From: Thermosynechococcaceae cyanobacterium Okahandja
Lineage (GTDB): Bacteria; Cyanobacteriota; Cyanobacteriia; Thermosynechococcales; Thermosynechococcaceae
Assembly (NCBI GenBank): GCA_041530395.1
Contig: CP136945.1
Coordinates: 1,488,001 to 1,552,000 of the forward strand
DNA: 64,000 nt
Direction of reading: 5' to 3'
Every line of letters begins with the position of its first letter. Within the stretch, counting starts at the first letter, position 1. Under the pieces are notes generated by a model, which was not told the DNA's origin, ran no database searches, and worked only from the letters and a program-made list of their open reading frames with translations. This document shows, one piece after another, positions 12,201 through 19,103 of this stretch. The translations under genes were made by a program, and so were the position numbers.

Positions 12201-12363
12201 GTCCTTCGTACCACTCAAAGCGTGCATGGTAGCGGGAGACCGCCACATCATTCAGGACAATGGTGTTATCCGGAGCACGGCCAATGGTAAGACCGCTAGC
12301 AGGTAACTGGAACCCTTGCTCACTTACCGACTTGACCAGTTCTAACCATGCTGCTTGCGTCAT
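9274..12363 (-). CDS. FHA-domain ABC transporter, ABCG-like half transporter
   Basis: A large protein (1029 residues) that combines FHA phosphothreonine-binding modules with an ABC exporter. From the ATG at 12363 there is an FHA domain at about 22-98, a weaker FHA-like repeat at about 135-205, and a clear FHA at about 255-330 (TFRIGRDPSNDLVI, SRQHAKIE, LGSSNGTFVNG). The ATPase has Walker A GPSGSGKS near 380, signature LSGGQQRRV and Walker B FFLDEATSGLD. Some six membrane spans follow. A Cys-containing, Pro/Glu-rich hydrophilic insert lies before the last span. The architecture is known in cyanobacteria; the substrate is unknown. A paralogue lies at 31896-34526. It converges on sodA with a 2-base gap. 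Confidence 0.88.
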   Translation of the reverse strand: MTQAAWLELVKSVSEQGFQLPASGLTIGRAPDNTIVLNDVAVSRYHARFEWYEGRVHIVDLESKAGTYLNGQPLVPHTPIPLEDADLITLGNSALRFRLVWQYQEYQPRATEISKDVEVPVIEVQTKTWRQRWGLLEATSLLGTHPACDVVVDVPELLPCHLRLQSVDATLQVVDLSDPQPAMNVKLGIGDSYALTEHIRLSFVGRELPDRIDAERHAVVFSPATELRLMSTATVLAIPEADAAATVPVKTISLVGYTTFRIGRDPSNDLVIQHPTVSRQHAKIERRNSDFILTDLGSSNGTFVNGREVEEPTLLRVGDSIRIGSDRLVLNVDETLTQYAESGHMRLDAINLSKVVGKGTKILHDISLSIMPKEFVAILGPSGSGKSTLLDTLNGLRPATSGTVMVNGTNFYRNYQAFQAQLGYVPQRNIIHEELTIAQALEYAARLRMPPDTTAAEREQRVTAVLTELGLNHRRDVPINRLSGGQQRRVCIGAELLTQPSLFFLDEATSGLDPGTEADMMFLLRQLADQGRTILIITHATQNIRECDLVVYMAEGGRLAYFGPPDQLLSYFRATFGDRFSGIKLEDFSGIYRALDKEKNPNAPTSEELEQAYRRSRLYQEYVVGRQQVLAHTSDETQRRPRTPQRRSKEPKSKISAWQQFWILTQRNLTILGQDRSNLLLTLLIAPLLGSLSFVSWRRDLFNPETGNAGQALTMIFVTSLIAVMIGAMTTMRELVKEVEVYRRERMIGLRILPYIASKVAIALGLALYQAATYLFVTKLAVILPGDWSITFAMYITLALAIFGGMAMGLLVSALAPSQNIVPLLVLMFLVPQIIFSGGIQPVASFGLPGQMINHLTVIKWPFEAMVKLTGMGDDIANDPCWLEPEAEREKMTEEMQRDFCLCYGPGLFKTCDFPGIRAKYVPEVDEPAPPRPESPGDPPTDPLALQDYMTRMQAYQEAIDEWEVKYAAWNRQRSRAINEAQGTISRFQRDQGYMFSVNVQQHWRNQAILILAMIVALPFCQKRRDFGQ

Positions 12364-12417
12364 GACCTTGGCACAAAAAAGGTTCAATGCCAGTCAGTGT
12401 ACTGGATTATGGAGGGG

Positions 12418-12433
12418 ATTACAAAAGATTACA
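12418..12433 (+). promoter_or_regulatory. HLR1-like direct repeat upstream of FHA-ABC gene
   Basis: Two ATTACA hexamers repeat with a 10-base period about 55 bases upstream of the minus-strand ATG at 12363. The spacing matches the HLR1 element bound by the cyanobacterial response regulator RpaB. The first base of each half is A rather than the consensus G or T, so this is a weaker match than the site at 12709. A role in control of the transporter gene is inference. Confidence 0.4.
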
Positions 12434-12708
12434 AAGGAGCGGCGAGAAGATAAATTTCCGTGAAACCACTTAAGCAGTTGACCCATGCTGCGTCTAAAGT
12501 AGAGGGTAAGTCTCCTATAGAGGCGAGGTCAGACTTTAAAGATATTCTATTTTTTTATTTGTTTTACTTGTTCTTTCTATCTGTGCAACTTATTCTCGAT
12601 TGCTAACGTCCTACAGCGGCAGCCTTAGCCTTAGCAAGGCACCTTGGCCAAAACACCCAACGCCCACCCATCGATTTTGCGCCAGTTGTAGGGGTTATGC
12701 TAGGCTAG

Positions 12709-12724
12709 TTTACAAAAGTTTACA
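12709..12724 (+). promoter_or_regulatory. HLR1 element (RpaB high-light site)
   Basis: Two TTTACA hexamers repeat with exactly a 10-base period, the second starting 42 bases before the ATG at 12761. The known HLR1 consensus is two (G/T)TTACA(A/T)(A/T) units separated by two bases. The first unit matches fully and the second has CT in place of the final two A/T positions. RpaB binding at HLR1 controls high-light and photosystem genes, so the gene at 12761 may be light- or redox-regulated. Confidence 0.6.
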
Positions 12725-12760
12725 CTCCTCTAGTGTTCTATCTATTCCCTGAGGTACGCT

Positions 12761-13432
12761 ATGTCACTCACCCCCATGACCCGCTACTACATTCGTCGGC
12801 TTCTTGGTGAGCGTGCCGATGTCCTTGGTTTGAGTGTCGGCGATACCGATGACAGCCAAGCCTTTGCCGATCAACTGGCGCGGCTGGAGTCGCTGGCCAC
12901 CACAAAGCTGGCGGAAATTGACCTGATTGTCCGTATGCATCAGACCCTCAGCCGGAATGGCCAAACCTACAATAGCTACTTGGCCAATCTTGAAGGCAAA
13001 CTATTTGCCCTGATGGGCTTGGTGCCCAAAAGTGCTGAGCCAGTGTCGGAAATTACCCTACCGCTGCAGGATGCGGCTGCTGAGGATACAGCGGCTACCC
13101 CTGCCCCGAAAGCGGTGACCTTGGCGGAGGTACTAGAGCACTTCAACAATGTGGGAAATGTTGCGCAAAAATACCTTGGCAAAATGATTGTTGCCAACTA
13201 TTGGCGGGGGACTCGCCCCTATAGCAGTTGGTTTGCCGACTTTGGCGTTAACAGTGAGGGTCAGGTATTTTGTCAGTCGTACCAATCCACCCGCGACATT
13301 TACCTCAGTGAAGAACAGTTAGAGCACTTAGACGGGTGGCTCACGGCCTTTGTTAATCAATGCCAGCGGATTCTGCCCCAGTTCAAGAAACAGCTACAAA
13401 AGTCTGGGGTTCCTGAAAAAGTCCTCGCGTGA
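12761..13432 (+). CDS. conserved-looking cyanobacterial protein of unknown function
   Basis: I do not recognise this 223-residue protein. The N-terminal half is helical and charged (MTRYYIRRLLGERADVLGL and onward). An Ala/Pro/Thr-rich linker spans about residues 102-120. The C-terminal half contains GKMIVANYWRGTRPYSSWFADFG-like aromatic sequence and ends in a helical region. No signal peptide or membrane span is present. It follows a HLR1-type repeat, so control by RpaB and light is a reasonable hypothesis. The ATG at 12761 is preceded by a GAGG ribosome-binding site. It is a single gene with its own upstream region. Confidence 0.8.
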   Translation: MSLTPMTRYYIRRLLGERADVLGLSVGDTDDSQAFADQLARLESLATTKLAEIDLIVRMHQTLSRNGQTYNSYLANLEGKLFALMGLVPKSAEPVSEITLPLQDAAAEDTAATPAPKAVTLAEVLEHFNNVGNVAQKYLGKMIVANYWRGTRPYSSWFADFGVNSEGQVFCQSYQSTRDIYLSEEQLEHLDGWLTAFVNQCQRILPQFKKQLQKSGVPEKVLA

Positions 13433-13595
13433 GAGCTTCCCGAGGCTTGGCCTCAATTCCCCTCCTTATTAGGAAAATAGGAAAAGTAATTGTAAAAGTG
13501 ATACGCCCCCCTGCGGCAAATTGCTTAATGATTCTTGATACCGCTACACTGGGGGTGTTAAAGTAGTTGGCCTTCAAGGGTTTGTTGTACGTGGC

Positions 13596-14168
13596 ATGTT
13601 AGTGACTCCTCCCTTACTGTTTGCCTGGCTCGATGGGTTATGGGATGGCGTATTTTCCACCCAAGGCATCATGATTATGCTCTTGATGGGCTATGCCGGA
13701 GCCATGTGGCTTTTTCTCTCGAGTGCGCCAAAGGTATTCACGATTATGGTCTCGGATTTGGAACTGGCGCGCCAATTTTATGAGCAGGAGTTACGCTTGC
13801 CCATTGCCGATGTGCCGCTGCACTACTACTATAACTACGAGCAAACCCTAGGCATTGCTTCGATGGATCCGCTCTATGTACCCTCTGCCCTGAGTTACAG
13901 CAGCCCGAAACGCCCTAGTCCTAGTGATGGCCTGTGGTATCAGCTTAAGAAAAATACTCAGCTACACGTCATTGGCGGTGCCAGTAAGGGGGAGCGCGAT
14001 CGCCAACGCCATGTGTGTTTTGACCGTGAATGCCTAGAAATTATTTTGTTGCGGGTGCAACGTCGTCAACTGCGCTACAAGATGCGGAGCGATCGCCCCT
14101 TAAATTTCTTGGTTAAGGACTACGATGATCGGGTCATTGAAATGGCTGAAATTGCGGCACGGCCATGA
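13596..14168 (+). CDS. membrane-anchored VOC/glyoxalase-fold-like protein
   Basis: A 190-residue protein whose first 50 residues form two hydrophobic segments, the second including IMIMLLMGYAGAMWLFL. The soluble part begins VFTIMVSDLELARQFYEQEL, which has the shape of the first betaalphabetabetabeta unit of vicinal-oxygen-chelate proteins. LHVIGGA and a later RHVCFDRECLEIILLRV stretch follow. I cannot identify metal ligands with certainty, so enzyme activity is not claimed. The stop overlaps the start of murQ by four bases (ATGA), which implies coupled translation. The family is probably restricted to cyanobacteria (inference). Confidence 0.7.
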   Translation: MLVTPPLLFAWLDGLWDGVFSTQGIMIMLLMGYAGAMWLFLSSAPKVFTIMVSDLELARQFYEQELRLPIADVPLHYYYNYEQTLGIASMDPLYVPSALSYSSPKRPSPSDGLWYQLKKNTQLHVIGGASKGERDRQRHVCFDRECLEIILLRVQRRQLRYKMRSDRPLNFLVKDYDDRVIEMAEIAARP

Positions 14169-15085
14169 CGGATCTGCACTCATTGCCCAGCCGTGGTCAC
14201 TTACTGACTGAGCAGATTAATCCTGCCAGTGTTCACCTTGATCAGCTTTCGCCCTTGGCGCTGGTAGATTTATTTAACCGTGAAGATCAGCGAACCCTAA
14301 CGGCCATTGCCAACGCCCGCGAAGCCCTAGCCCAAACCATTGTCGATACTGCGGCGCGGCTGCGGCAGGGGGGGCGGCTATTTTATGTAGGTGCGGGCAC
14401 GAGTGGGCGGCTGGGGGTGCTGGATGCGGCGGAGTGTCCGCCTACCTTTTGCAGTCCACCGGAGTTGGTACAGGGGATTTTAGCGGGGGGCGAGGCGGCC
14501 TTGGTGCGCAGTTCCGAAGGGCTGGAGGATTGCTACGAGGATGGTGTGGCGGTGGTGGGCGATCGCCACATTGGTGCCAAGGATGTCGTGATTGGCATTA
14601 CGGCTGGAGGAACGACCCCTTACGTCCATGGTGCCCTCGATGCCGCTCAGGCGGTAGGTGCCTTGACCGTCTTTATGGCCTGTGTGCCCAGCGACCAAGT
14701 GCAGCGCACTGCTGACATTGACATTCGCCTCCTCGTCGGGCCAGAACTGTTAGCCGGATCCACGCGCCTCAAGGCGGGTACGGTAACCAAAATGGCGCTG
14801 AATATCATCTCGACGGGGGTGATGGTGCAACTGGGCAAGGTCTATGGCAATCGCATGGTGGATGTTGCCGTGACCAATCGCAAGTTGTGGGATCGCGCCC
14901 TGCGAATTCTCTGTGATGTAACCGGCATTGACCGCCCCGAAGCGGCAGAGCTGCTGGAGCGCAGTGGCCATAATGTTAAACGCGCTCTCCTGATGTACTG
15001 GACGGGCCGAGATGCGATCGCGGCACAGCAATTACTGGATGAGCACGACGGGCAACTTCATGCGGCCAAGGCGGCGGGCATCTAG
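14165..15085 (+). CDS. murQ: N-acetylmuramic acid 6-phosphate etherase
   Basis: MurQ cleaves the lactyl ether of MurNAc-6-phosphate to give GlcNAc-6-phosphate in cell-wall recycling. The 306-residue protein has the SIS sugar-isomerase fold, with YVGAGTSGRLGVLDAAECPP and GITAGGTTPYVHGAL as family signatures. ARLKAGTVTKMALN-type sequence appears near residue 205. Translation is coupled to the preceding gene by a 4-base overlap. glmS lies about 6 kb upstream, but no anmK or nagA is in the window. Confidence 0.95.
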   Translation: MTDLHSLPSRGHLLTEQINPASVHLDQLSPLALVDLFNREDQRTLTAIANAREALAQTIVDTAARLRQGGRLFYVGAGTSGRLGVLDAAECPPTFCSPPELVQGILAGGEAALVRSSEGLEDCYEDGVAVVGDRHIGAKDVVIGITAGGTTPYVHGALDAAQAVGALTVFMACVPSDQVQRTADIDIRLLVGPELLAGSTRLKAGTVTKMALNIISTGVMVQLGKVYGNRMVDVAVTNRKLWDRALRILCDVTGIDRPEAAELLERSGHNVKRALLMYWTGRDAIAAQQLLDEHDGQLHAAKAAGI

Positions 15086-15102
15086 GAGCAACGACAGCGC
15101 CA

Positions 15103-15339
15103 ATGACCGCAGCCCCTGAAAATCGTCGTTGGTGGATTTTTCTGGGGGGTTCCCTAGCCATTCTGATGTTTACGATTGATGCCAGCATCGTCAATGTTGC
15201 CCTACCGATACTGGCTAAGGAGTTTCAGTCATCCTTGGCGGTGGTGCAGTGGGTCATCCTCAGTTACAGTCTTTTAAGCCATCATAGGATACAAGCCATG
15301 GAACTTAAGAGGACAGAGAGATGCCCACTCATTCCTTAG
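15103..15339 (+). pseudogene. MFS transporter, truncated N-terminal fragment
   Basis: The first 58 codons read as the start of a DHA2-type drug/proton antiporter: a soluble tail, then the first membrane segment with MFTIDASIVNVALPIL and the VVQWVILSYSLL of the second. After about position 15277 the homology stops and the frame runs into insertion-element DNA, ending at a TAG at 15339. The remaining twelve or so helices are absent downstream. The gene was therefore destroyed by the adjacent IS630-family element. It starts 17 bases after murQ. Confidence 0.85.
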
Positions 15340-15812
15340 AACTTCGGAAAAGAATTGTAGCGACCTAGGAAGAGGGGCAGACATCGATTCGGAAAAAAGA
15401 AAAGACATTCCGCAGTGAAAAAGTGACAAGTGACGTTATACAATAACGCATAGACTACTGGGATAAGGTAGGAAATAGAGGAGTAGAAGATATGATTGTT
15501 TGGGATGAACTAGGAGTATGGGAGGGTATGGCAAGGAAATATGGACGTAGCTTACGAGGAGGGAGAGTTTAGAGTTATCGGCAGAAGTATAAGGGTAAGA
15601 AGCACAGGGTAATTGGTGGGATATCTGAGAAGGTTATATTTTATCATAAGATAATTAAAGGTTCAATGGACAAGGGATAGTTTCTAGAATTTGTAAGAAC
15701 CGAACTATGCGAAAAATTAGATGAGAATAAGGTAGTAATTATGGATAACTTGAACATTGATAAAGATTCGGAAGTTCCTACAGTCTTGCCTGAAGACATT
15801 GGTACTATATAA
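15278..15812. mobile_element. IS630-family insertion remnant
   Basis: The insertion boundary on the left is where the MFS homology ends, near 15277. The right boundary is uncertain. Terminal inverted repeats could not be matched by eye. The element lies between the MFS fragment and a degenerate stretch, and its base composition is visibly AT-richer than the core genes around it. Confidence 0.6.
15321..15812 (+). pseudogene. IS630-family transposase, decayed
   Basis: This is the relic of a DDE transposase. The ATG at 15321 starts a typical IS630 N-terminus (MPTHSLELRKRIVAT) that hits a TAG after 15 codons and a TAA near 15444. Further on, from about 15492, the catalytic domain resumes: WDELGVWEGMARKYGRSLRGG, YKGKKHRVIGGIS and the second acid in KVVIMDNLNI. 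Two more stops interrupt it, and the reading ends at 15812 before the third acidic residue. The DNA between the two parts is too short for an intact gene, so an internal deletion is likely. No transposase can be made. Confidence 0.8.
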
Positions 15813-16112
15813 TGCTGCTGAGTGAAGGGATTGAAGCAGCGGTCAGCGCCCCATAACAAGTCGCTGCACCGGAACACTAATGGACTAATGGAAGCTAGAG
15901 TGGGGAGGATAAGGGGGACGATCGTCGCCGTTGAACTCAGCCGTTGGAGTGCTTCATATACCGGTTGGGGCGGTACAGCAATGTTACCTGTGGGCATCAA
16001 AGGCTAACCTCCTTTGAGGTTGTCTGTGTGGCGGTGATTTGAGGGTGTTGGTAGACGATCGCACAAATAGGGATTACGGCATAAAATCAAGGCATGGTCT
16101 CATGCAAAAGAT
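15813..16112. other. degenerate intergenic DNA
   Basis: No intact gene is visible. The stretch contains short open frames without recognisable products, probably further debris of mobile DNA. A perfect 6-base inverted repeat with a 4-base loop (AACCTC-CTTT-GAGGTT) lies at 16006-16021. It is not followed by a T-run, so I do not call it a terminator. Confidence 0.5.
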
Positions 16113-16316
16113 ATGCTAAAAACGCTTTGGGCTACGGTTCGGTAAGGAAAAATTGAGTTACTGAAATCAGTAGAACTTCCAGAAGGGGTAAGAGTACTGG
16201 TAACAGTTTTATCCGACGATGAGGCTGAATTTTGGCTACAGGCAAGCCAGACATCCCTTGATTCCGTTTGGGAGAATGCTGAGGACGATGTGTATGCCCA
16301 GCTACTCCAAGCATGA
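16113..16316 (+). pseudogene. antitoxin of a MazF/PemK-type module, interrupted
   Basis: The frame from the ATG at 16113 encodes 67 codons ending at a TGA. It reads as a small antitoxin of the kind found before PemK-like toxins in cyanobacteria: MLKTLWATVR, then GKIELLKSVELPEGVRVLV, DDEAEFWLQASQTSLDSVW and EDDVYAQLLQA. A TAA at codon 11 (16143-16145) breaks it. Downstream of the stop the sequence is otherwise intact. It overlaps the toxin start by 23 bases, as usual for such pairs. Confidence 0.75.
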
Positions 16317-16455
16317 TGCGATCTTGGTGCGCTATCCCTTCTCAGACTTATCGAGTTCAAAGGTCAGAGAGCTGCCAGCAACCTCTGGTATGTCTAAAGT
16401 GGAAGGAGAATACCGCTGCGCTATGCTTGAATCATGCGAACTTTCTTATGGTTAG
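16294..16455 (+). pseudogene. MazF/PemK-family toxin, truncated after 25 residues
   Basis: The ATG at 16294 starts MPSYSKHDAILVRYPFSDL followed by SSSKVR, the standard N-terminus of cyanobacterial PemK/MazF-like endoribonucleases. After residue 25 the similarity ends abruptly and an unrelated frame runs to a TAG at 16455. The usual toxin is about 110 residues, so most of it is deleted. The deletion joint lies near 16370, just upstream of the HtrA gene. Both partners of the module are thus dead. Confidence 0.75.
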
Positions 16456-17558
16456 CGTTAGGGGCGATCGCCCTAGTTGGATTATCGGGTTGCCCACTGC
16501 GGGAGACCGTCTCGGAGGAGCCTGCCACAACAGGTCATGACCCGAGTCCCCTAAGCAGCCCAAGTGAAGGAACCGTCAGAGAACCCAACTTCATTGCCAA
16601 CGTCGTGGCGGTAGCCGGAGCCGCCGTGGTGAGCATTGACACCCTCCAGGTTGCCAACAGTAAGCTGGACAGTTTTTTTAACCCCCTACCGGAGCCGCCG
16701 GTGCGTCAAGGGCAAGGCTCTGGCTTTATTTTTGATGCCAAGGGCAAAGTCATGACCAATGCCCACGTGGTGGAAAATGCTAGTGCCGTGCGCGTTACCC
16801 TCCCTGATGGCCGTCAATTTGAGGGCAAAGTACTGGGTGCCGATTCCCTCACCGATGTGGCGGTGGTTGAAATTCCGGCGGAGGATTTACCGGTGGTGCG
16901 CCTAGGTAACTCCGATGATCTGGTGCCCGGTGAGTGGGCGATCGCCATCGGTAATCCCCTAGGGCTGAGCAACACGGTCACCGCAGGCATTATTAGCGCC
17001 ACCGGTCGCGGCAGTAATGAAATTGGCGCTGCCGACAAGCGGGTAAGCTTTATTCAAACCGATGCCGCCATTAACCCGGGCAACTCAGGCGGGCCATTGC
17101 TCAATGCGGCAGGCCAAGTCATTGGTGTGAATACCGCTGTTATCTCCGAAGCTCAAGGTCTAGGGTTTGCTATCCCCATTAACACCGCCTATCGAATTGC
17201 TGAGCAGTTAATCACCACCGGACGCGCCCAGCATCTATACCTTGGCATCCGCATGGTGCAGCTTAGCCCTGAACTCGCGGCGCAAATTCGGCGAGAGCGG
17301 CCAGAGTGGAATCTGCAACACAATCGAGGAACACTCATTGCCGATGTGATGGATAACTCTCCAGCAGCACAAGCCGGACTACAGCCCGGAGATTGGATTG
17401 CCAAAATCAACGACGTGAGCCAACCTAGCCCCCAACAAATCCAAACCATTGTTGAGCGCACTCAAGAGGGACAAACCCTTACCCTAGAAGTGCAGCGCGG
17501 CAGCACAACTCAAACCCTGAAGGTACAACCCGCACCCATGCCAGCCAACATTAACTAA
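16434..17558 (+). CDS. HtrA/Deg-family serine protease, lipoprotein
   Basis: A periplasm- or lumen-facing quality-control protease of the HhoA/HhoB/HtrA group (374 residues). The leader ends in the lipobox LSGC with C20 as the lipidated residue, which would anchor it to a membrane. The trypsin-like domain has H111 (TNAHVV), D141 (LTDVAVV) and S218 (GNSGGP), so the triad is complete. One PDZ domain spans about residues 270-365. The start lies inside the relic toxin frame, so its upstream region was probably replaced when the toxin gene was deleted. The first ATG gives the complete lipoprotein signal. Confidence 0.9.
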   Translation: MRTFLWLALGAIALVGLSGCPLRETVSEEPATTGHDPSPLSSPSEGTVREPNFIANVVAVAGAAVVSIDTLQVANSKLDSFFNPLPEPPVRQGQGSGFIFDAKGKVMTNAHVVENASAVRVTLPDGRQFEGKVLGADSLTDVAVVEIPAEDLPVVRLGNSDDLVPGEWAIAIGNPLGLSNTVTAGIISATGRGSNEIGAADKRVSFIQTDAAINPGNSGGPLLNAAGQVIGVNTAVISEAQGLGFAIPINTAYRIAEQLITTGRAQHLYLGIRMVQLSPELAAQIRRERPEWNLQHNRGTLIADVMDNSPAAQAGLQPGDWIAKINDVSQPSPQQIQTIVERTQEGQTLTLEVQRGSTTQTLKVQPAPMPANIN

Positions 17559-17959
17559 ACTTATTCTCTTGATAAAAAACTTTCCCTCCGGTCATCAAAT
17601 AGAGATATATCTTTTTTCATGGGTATGGTGATAAATTGATTTCAATCCGAATTTCCGGCTTGTTCAGCGCAACATCAACGGCAATTTTCCGACCGTTTCT
17701 AGGAAAAATCTTTTGTCAATTAATCTTACTATATCTTGTACAGGTGGTACTATGTCTCAGCGGTAACGTTTTGCGGCGGTAGATAATCTCGAACTCAGCA
17801 GCAGCAGGTTTCGCCCGTCTGCTGTCGTGATCTGTTCGCTGGCGCAGGGGAATGAGTTCAGAAGGACTGGGCTACTCAAAAATAGATTTGACAATTGCCG
17901 CAAAAAATGCTAGAGTGCTGTGCTAAGTTTATTATATTGAGCGAATTTTGGGCATTGGG
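17559..17959. other. intergenic region without recognised gene
   Basis: About 400 bases of AT-rich sequence with no open frame that I can support. It contains TTGACAATT near 17888, a possible -35. A weakly matching TATATT lies near 17932, too far away to call a promoter with confidence. Confidence 0.5.
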
Positions 17960-18096
17960 AACCAGTGCTTCTGCCCTTGGAGGCAATGTCAGACCAAAGT
18001 GGTATGGGCGAAACTCCACTACGGCGGAGGCTGTTGCCTGTGAAGAGGGAAGCCAGCACCCTACCGCTTAGCGGTCGGTCTCTGGTAGTTCACAGA
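17960..18096 (+). mobile_element. probable right end of an IS200/IS605 (TnpB) element
   Basis: The frame reads SDQSGMGETPLRRRLLPVKREAS and then a hairpin ACCGC-TTA-GCGGT at 18063-18075, ending in GGTAGTTCAC at 18085-18094. A C-terminal TnpB tail of the form PVKxE, a short hairpin and a terminal GGTAGTTCAC is a pattern I know from cyanobacterial IS200/IS605 right ends, where the same DNA encodes the scaffold of the TnpB guide RNA. The tnpA and tnpB bodies are absent, so it is a solitary end. The identification is by pattern memory and should be verified by search. Confidence 0.45.
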
Positions 18097-18104
18097 GGTT
18101 TATT

Positions 18105-18117
18105 CCTAACAGTTAGG
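18105..18117 (+). promoter_or_regulatory. palindrome overlapping the ribosome-binding site
   Basis: CCTAAC-A-GTTAGG is a perfect 6-base inverted repeat around one base. Its right arm overlaps the Shine-Dalgarno sequence AGGAGA (18115-18120) of the gene starting at 18127. It could act as an operator or as an RNA hairpin limiting translation; both are inference. Confidence 0.45.
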
Positions 18118-18126
18118 AGATTCCCC

Positions 18127-19095
18127 ATGATTTTCATTATTCCAATTATCCTCGGTGCTGCTGCTTTGATTACTGCTGGGGTTGGAGTTGCAGCAGGAAT
18201 AGATGGTATTTCCAAAATGGAGGAAGCTAAAAATATTGGACAATCTGCTCAAGAGAAGTATGAAAAGAAGCGCGAGTCTGTTGAAAATACACTACAGGCA
18301 ACCCAAGCGCTGGCTCAAGATTATGGTCAGCTTCAAATCCAAGTCAAACGGCAAACGATTGGGCGCTTAGTTGCTTTTATTGAGCGAATGGGTCAGCAGG
18401 CTTCCCAGAGTGATATGGAATTTTTAGAGGGCTTAGAAGGAATTTCCCCTCAGCAAATCCAAGAATATAAAGCAGCCGCACTAGAAGCAGAACGGTTTGC
18501 GGCTGGCGCTCTCACGGCCGTTGGGGCTGCTTATGCAGCAGGTCAAGGTACAGTCGCTCTTGTGGGGCTTTTCGGTACGGCTAGCACTGGAGCAGCGATT
18601 GGTGGGCTGAGTGGGGCCGCTGCTTGGAATGCAACTCTTGCGTGGCTGGGTGGGGGTTCCCTAGCAGCAGGTGGTGGTGGCATGGCACTAGGTACTCTAG
18701 TCCTAGGTGGGATTGCCGTAGGCCCAGCTTTAATGATTGGTGGTTTTGTCTTAGGAGGAGAAGGGGAAAAAGCCTTGACCGAGGCTCGTCGCTACGAAGC
18801 GGAAGCAAACACTGAAATTGCGAAACTGGATGCGTTTGAAGACTTTCTTGGCCAAGTACAACGACGGATTATCGAGTTACAAGATCTTGTAAAGACTCTA
18901 AATGATAAGGCTATTGAGGGTCTAACAGAGTTGGAGTCAAAACCCTTCAAACGTGAACAAGATGCAGAGAAGTTTCAGCAAGTTGCTCTTTTAATTAAGT
19001 CCGTAGCTGAAATCATCAAAACCCCGGTGCTAGATACTGAAGGCAATCTAAATGAGGCTGCCGCCGCACTCAAGGCGAAGTACCGTAATATTTGA
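18127..19095 (+). CDS. unrecognised protein with coiled coils and a Gly/Ala hydrophobic core
   Basis: I cannot name this 322-residue protein. It opens with a hydrophobic helix (IFIIPIILGAAALITAGVGV) and continues as a charged coiled coil to about residue 120. From about residue 125 to 210 it is a Gly/Ala-rich hydrophobic region with several glycine-zipper-like stretches (GTVALVGLFGTASTGAAIGG, LVLGGIAVGPALMIGGFVLGG). A second charged coiled coil runs from about 215 to 290. Coiled coils flanking a glycine-rich membrane hairpin are seen in helical pore-forming proteins, so membrane action is inferred. The ATG at 18127 with AGGAGA upstream is chosen over an in-frame extension into insertion DNA. 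The next gene begins 8 bases after the stop. Confidence 0.75.
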   Translation: MIFIIPIILGAAALITAGVGVAAGIDGISKMEEAKNIGQSAQEKYEKKRESVENTLQATQALAQDYGQLQIQVKRQTIGRLVAFIERMGQQASQSDMEFLEGLEGISPQQIQEYKAAALEAERFAAGALTAVGAAYAAGQGTVALVGLFGTASTGAAIGGLSGAAAWNATLAWLGGGSLAAGGGGMALGTLVLGGIAVGPALMIGGFVLGGEGEKALTEARRYEAEANTEIAKLDAFEDFLGQVQRRIIELQDLVKTLNDKAIEGLTELESKPFKREQDAEKFQQVALLIKSVAEIIKTPVLDTEGNLNEAAAALKAKYRNI

Positions 19096-19103
19096 GGAAA
19101 ACT

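Larger units (their letters stand above)
12364..12760. other. divergent intergenic region, 397 bases
   Basis: No coding sequence is visible here. The region separates the minus-strand FHA-ABC gene from the plus-strand gene at 12761. It contains two 10-base-period direct repeats of the HLR1 kind (12418-12433 and 12709-12724), annotated separately. The central part (about 12540-12600) is AT-rich. Confidence 0.7.

Noticed and set aside
13440-13452. Hairpin GAGGC-TTG-GCCTC after the gene at 12761 as a terminator
   Set aside because: The stem is only five pairs and no T-run follows.
15822-16007. 60-codon open frame after the IS630 relic
   Set aside because: No recognisable similarity or ribosome-binding site; it lies in degenerate DNA.
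17965-18126. In-frame N-terminal extension of the unknown coiled-coil gene
   Set aside because: The extension reads as a probable insertion-element tail, and the ATG at 18127 has a good Shine-Dalgarno sequence and begins a hydrophobic leader helix.
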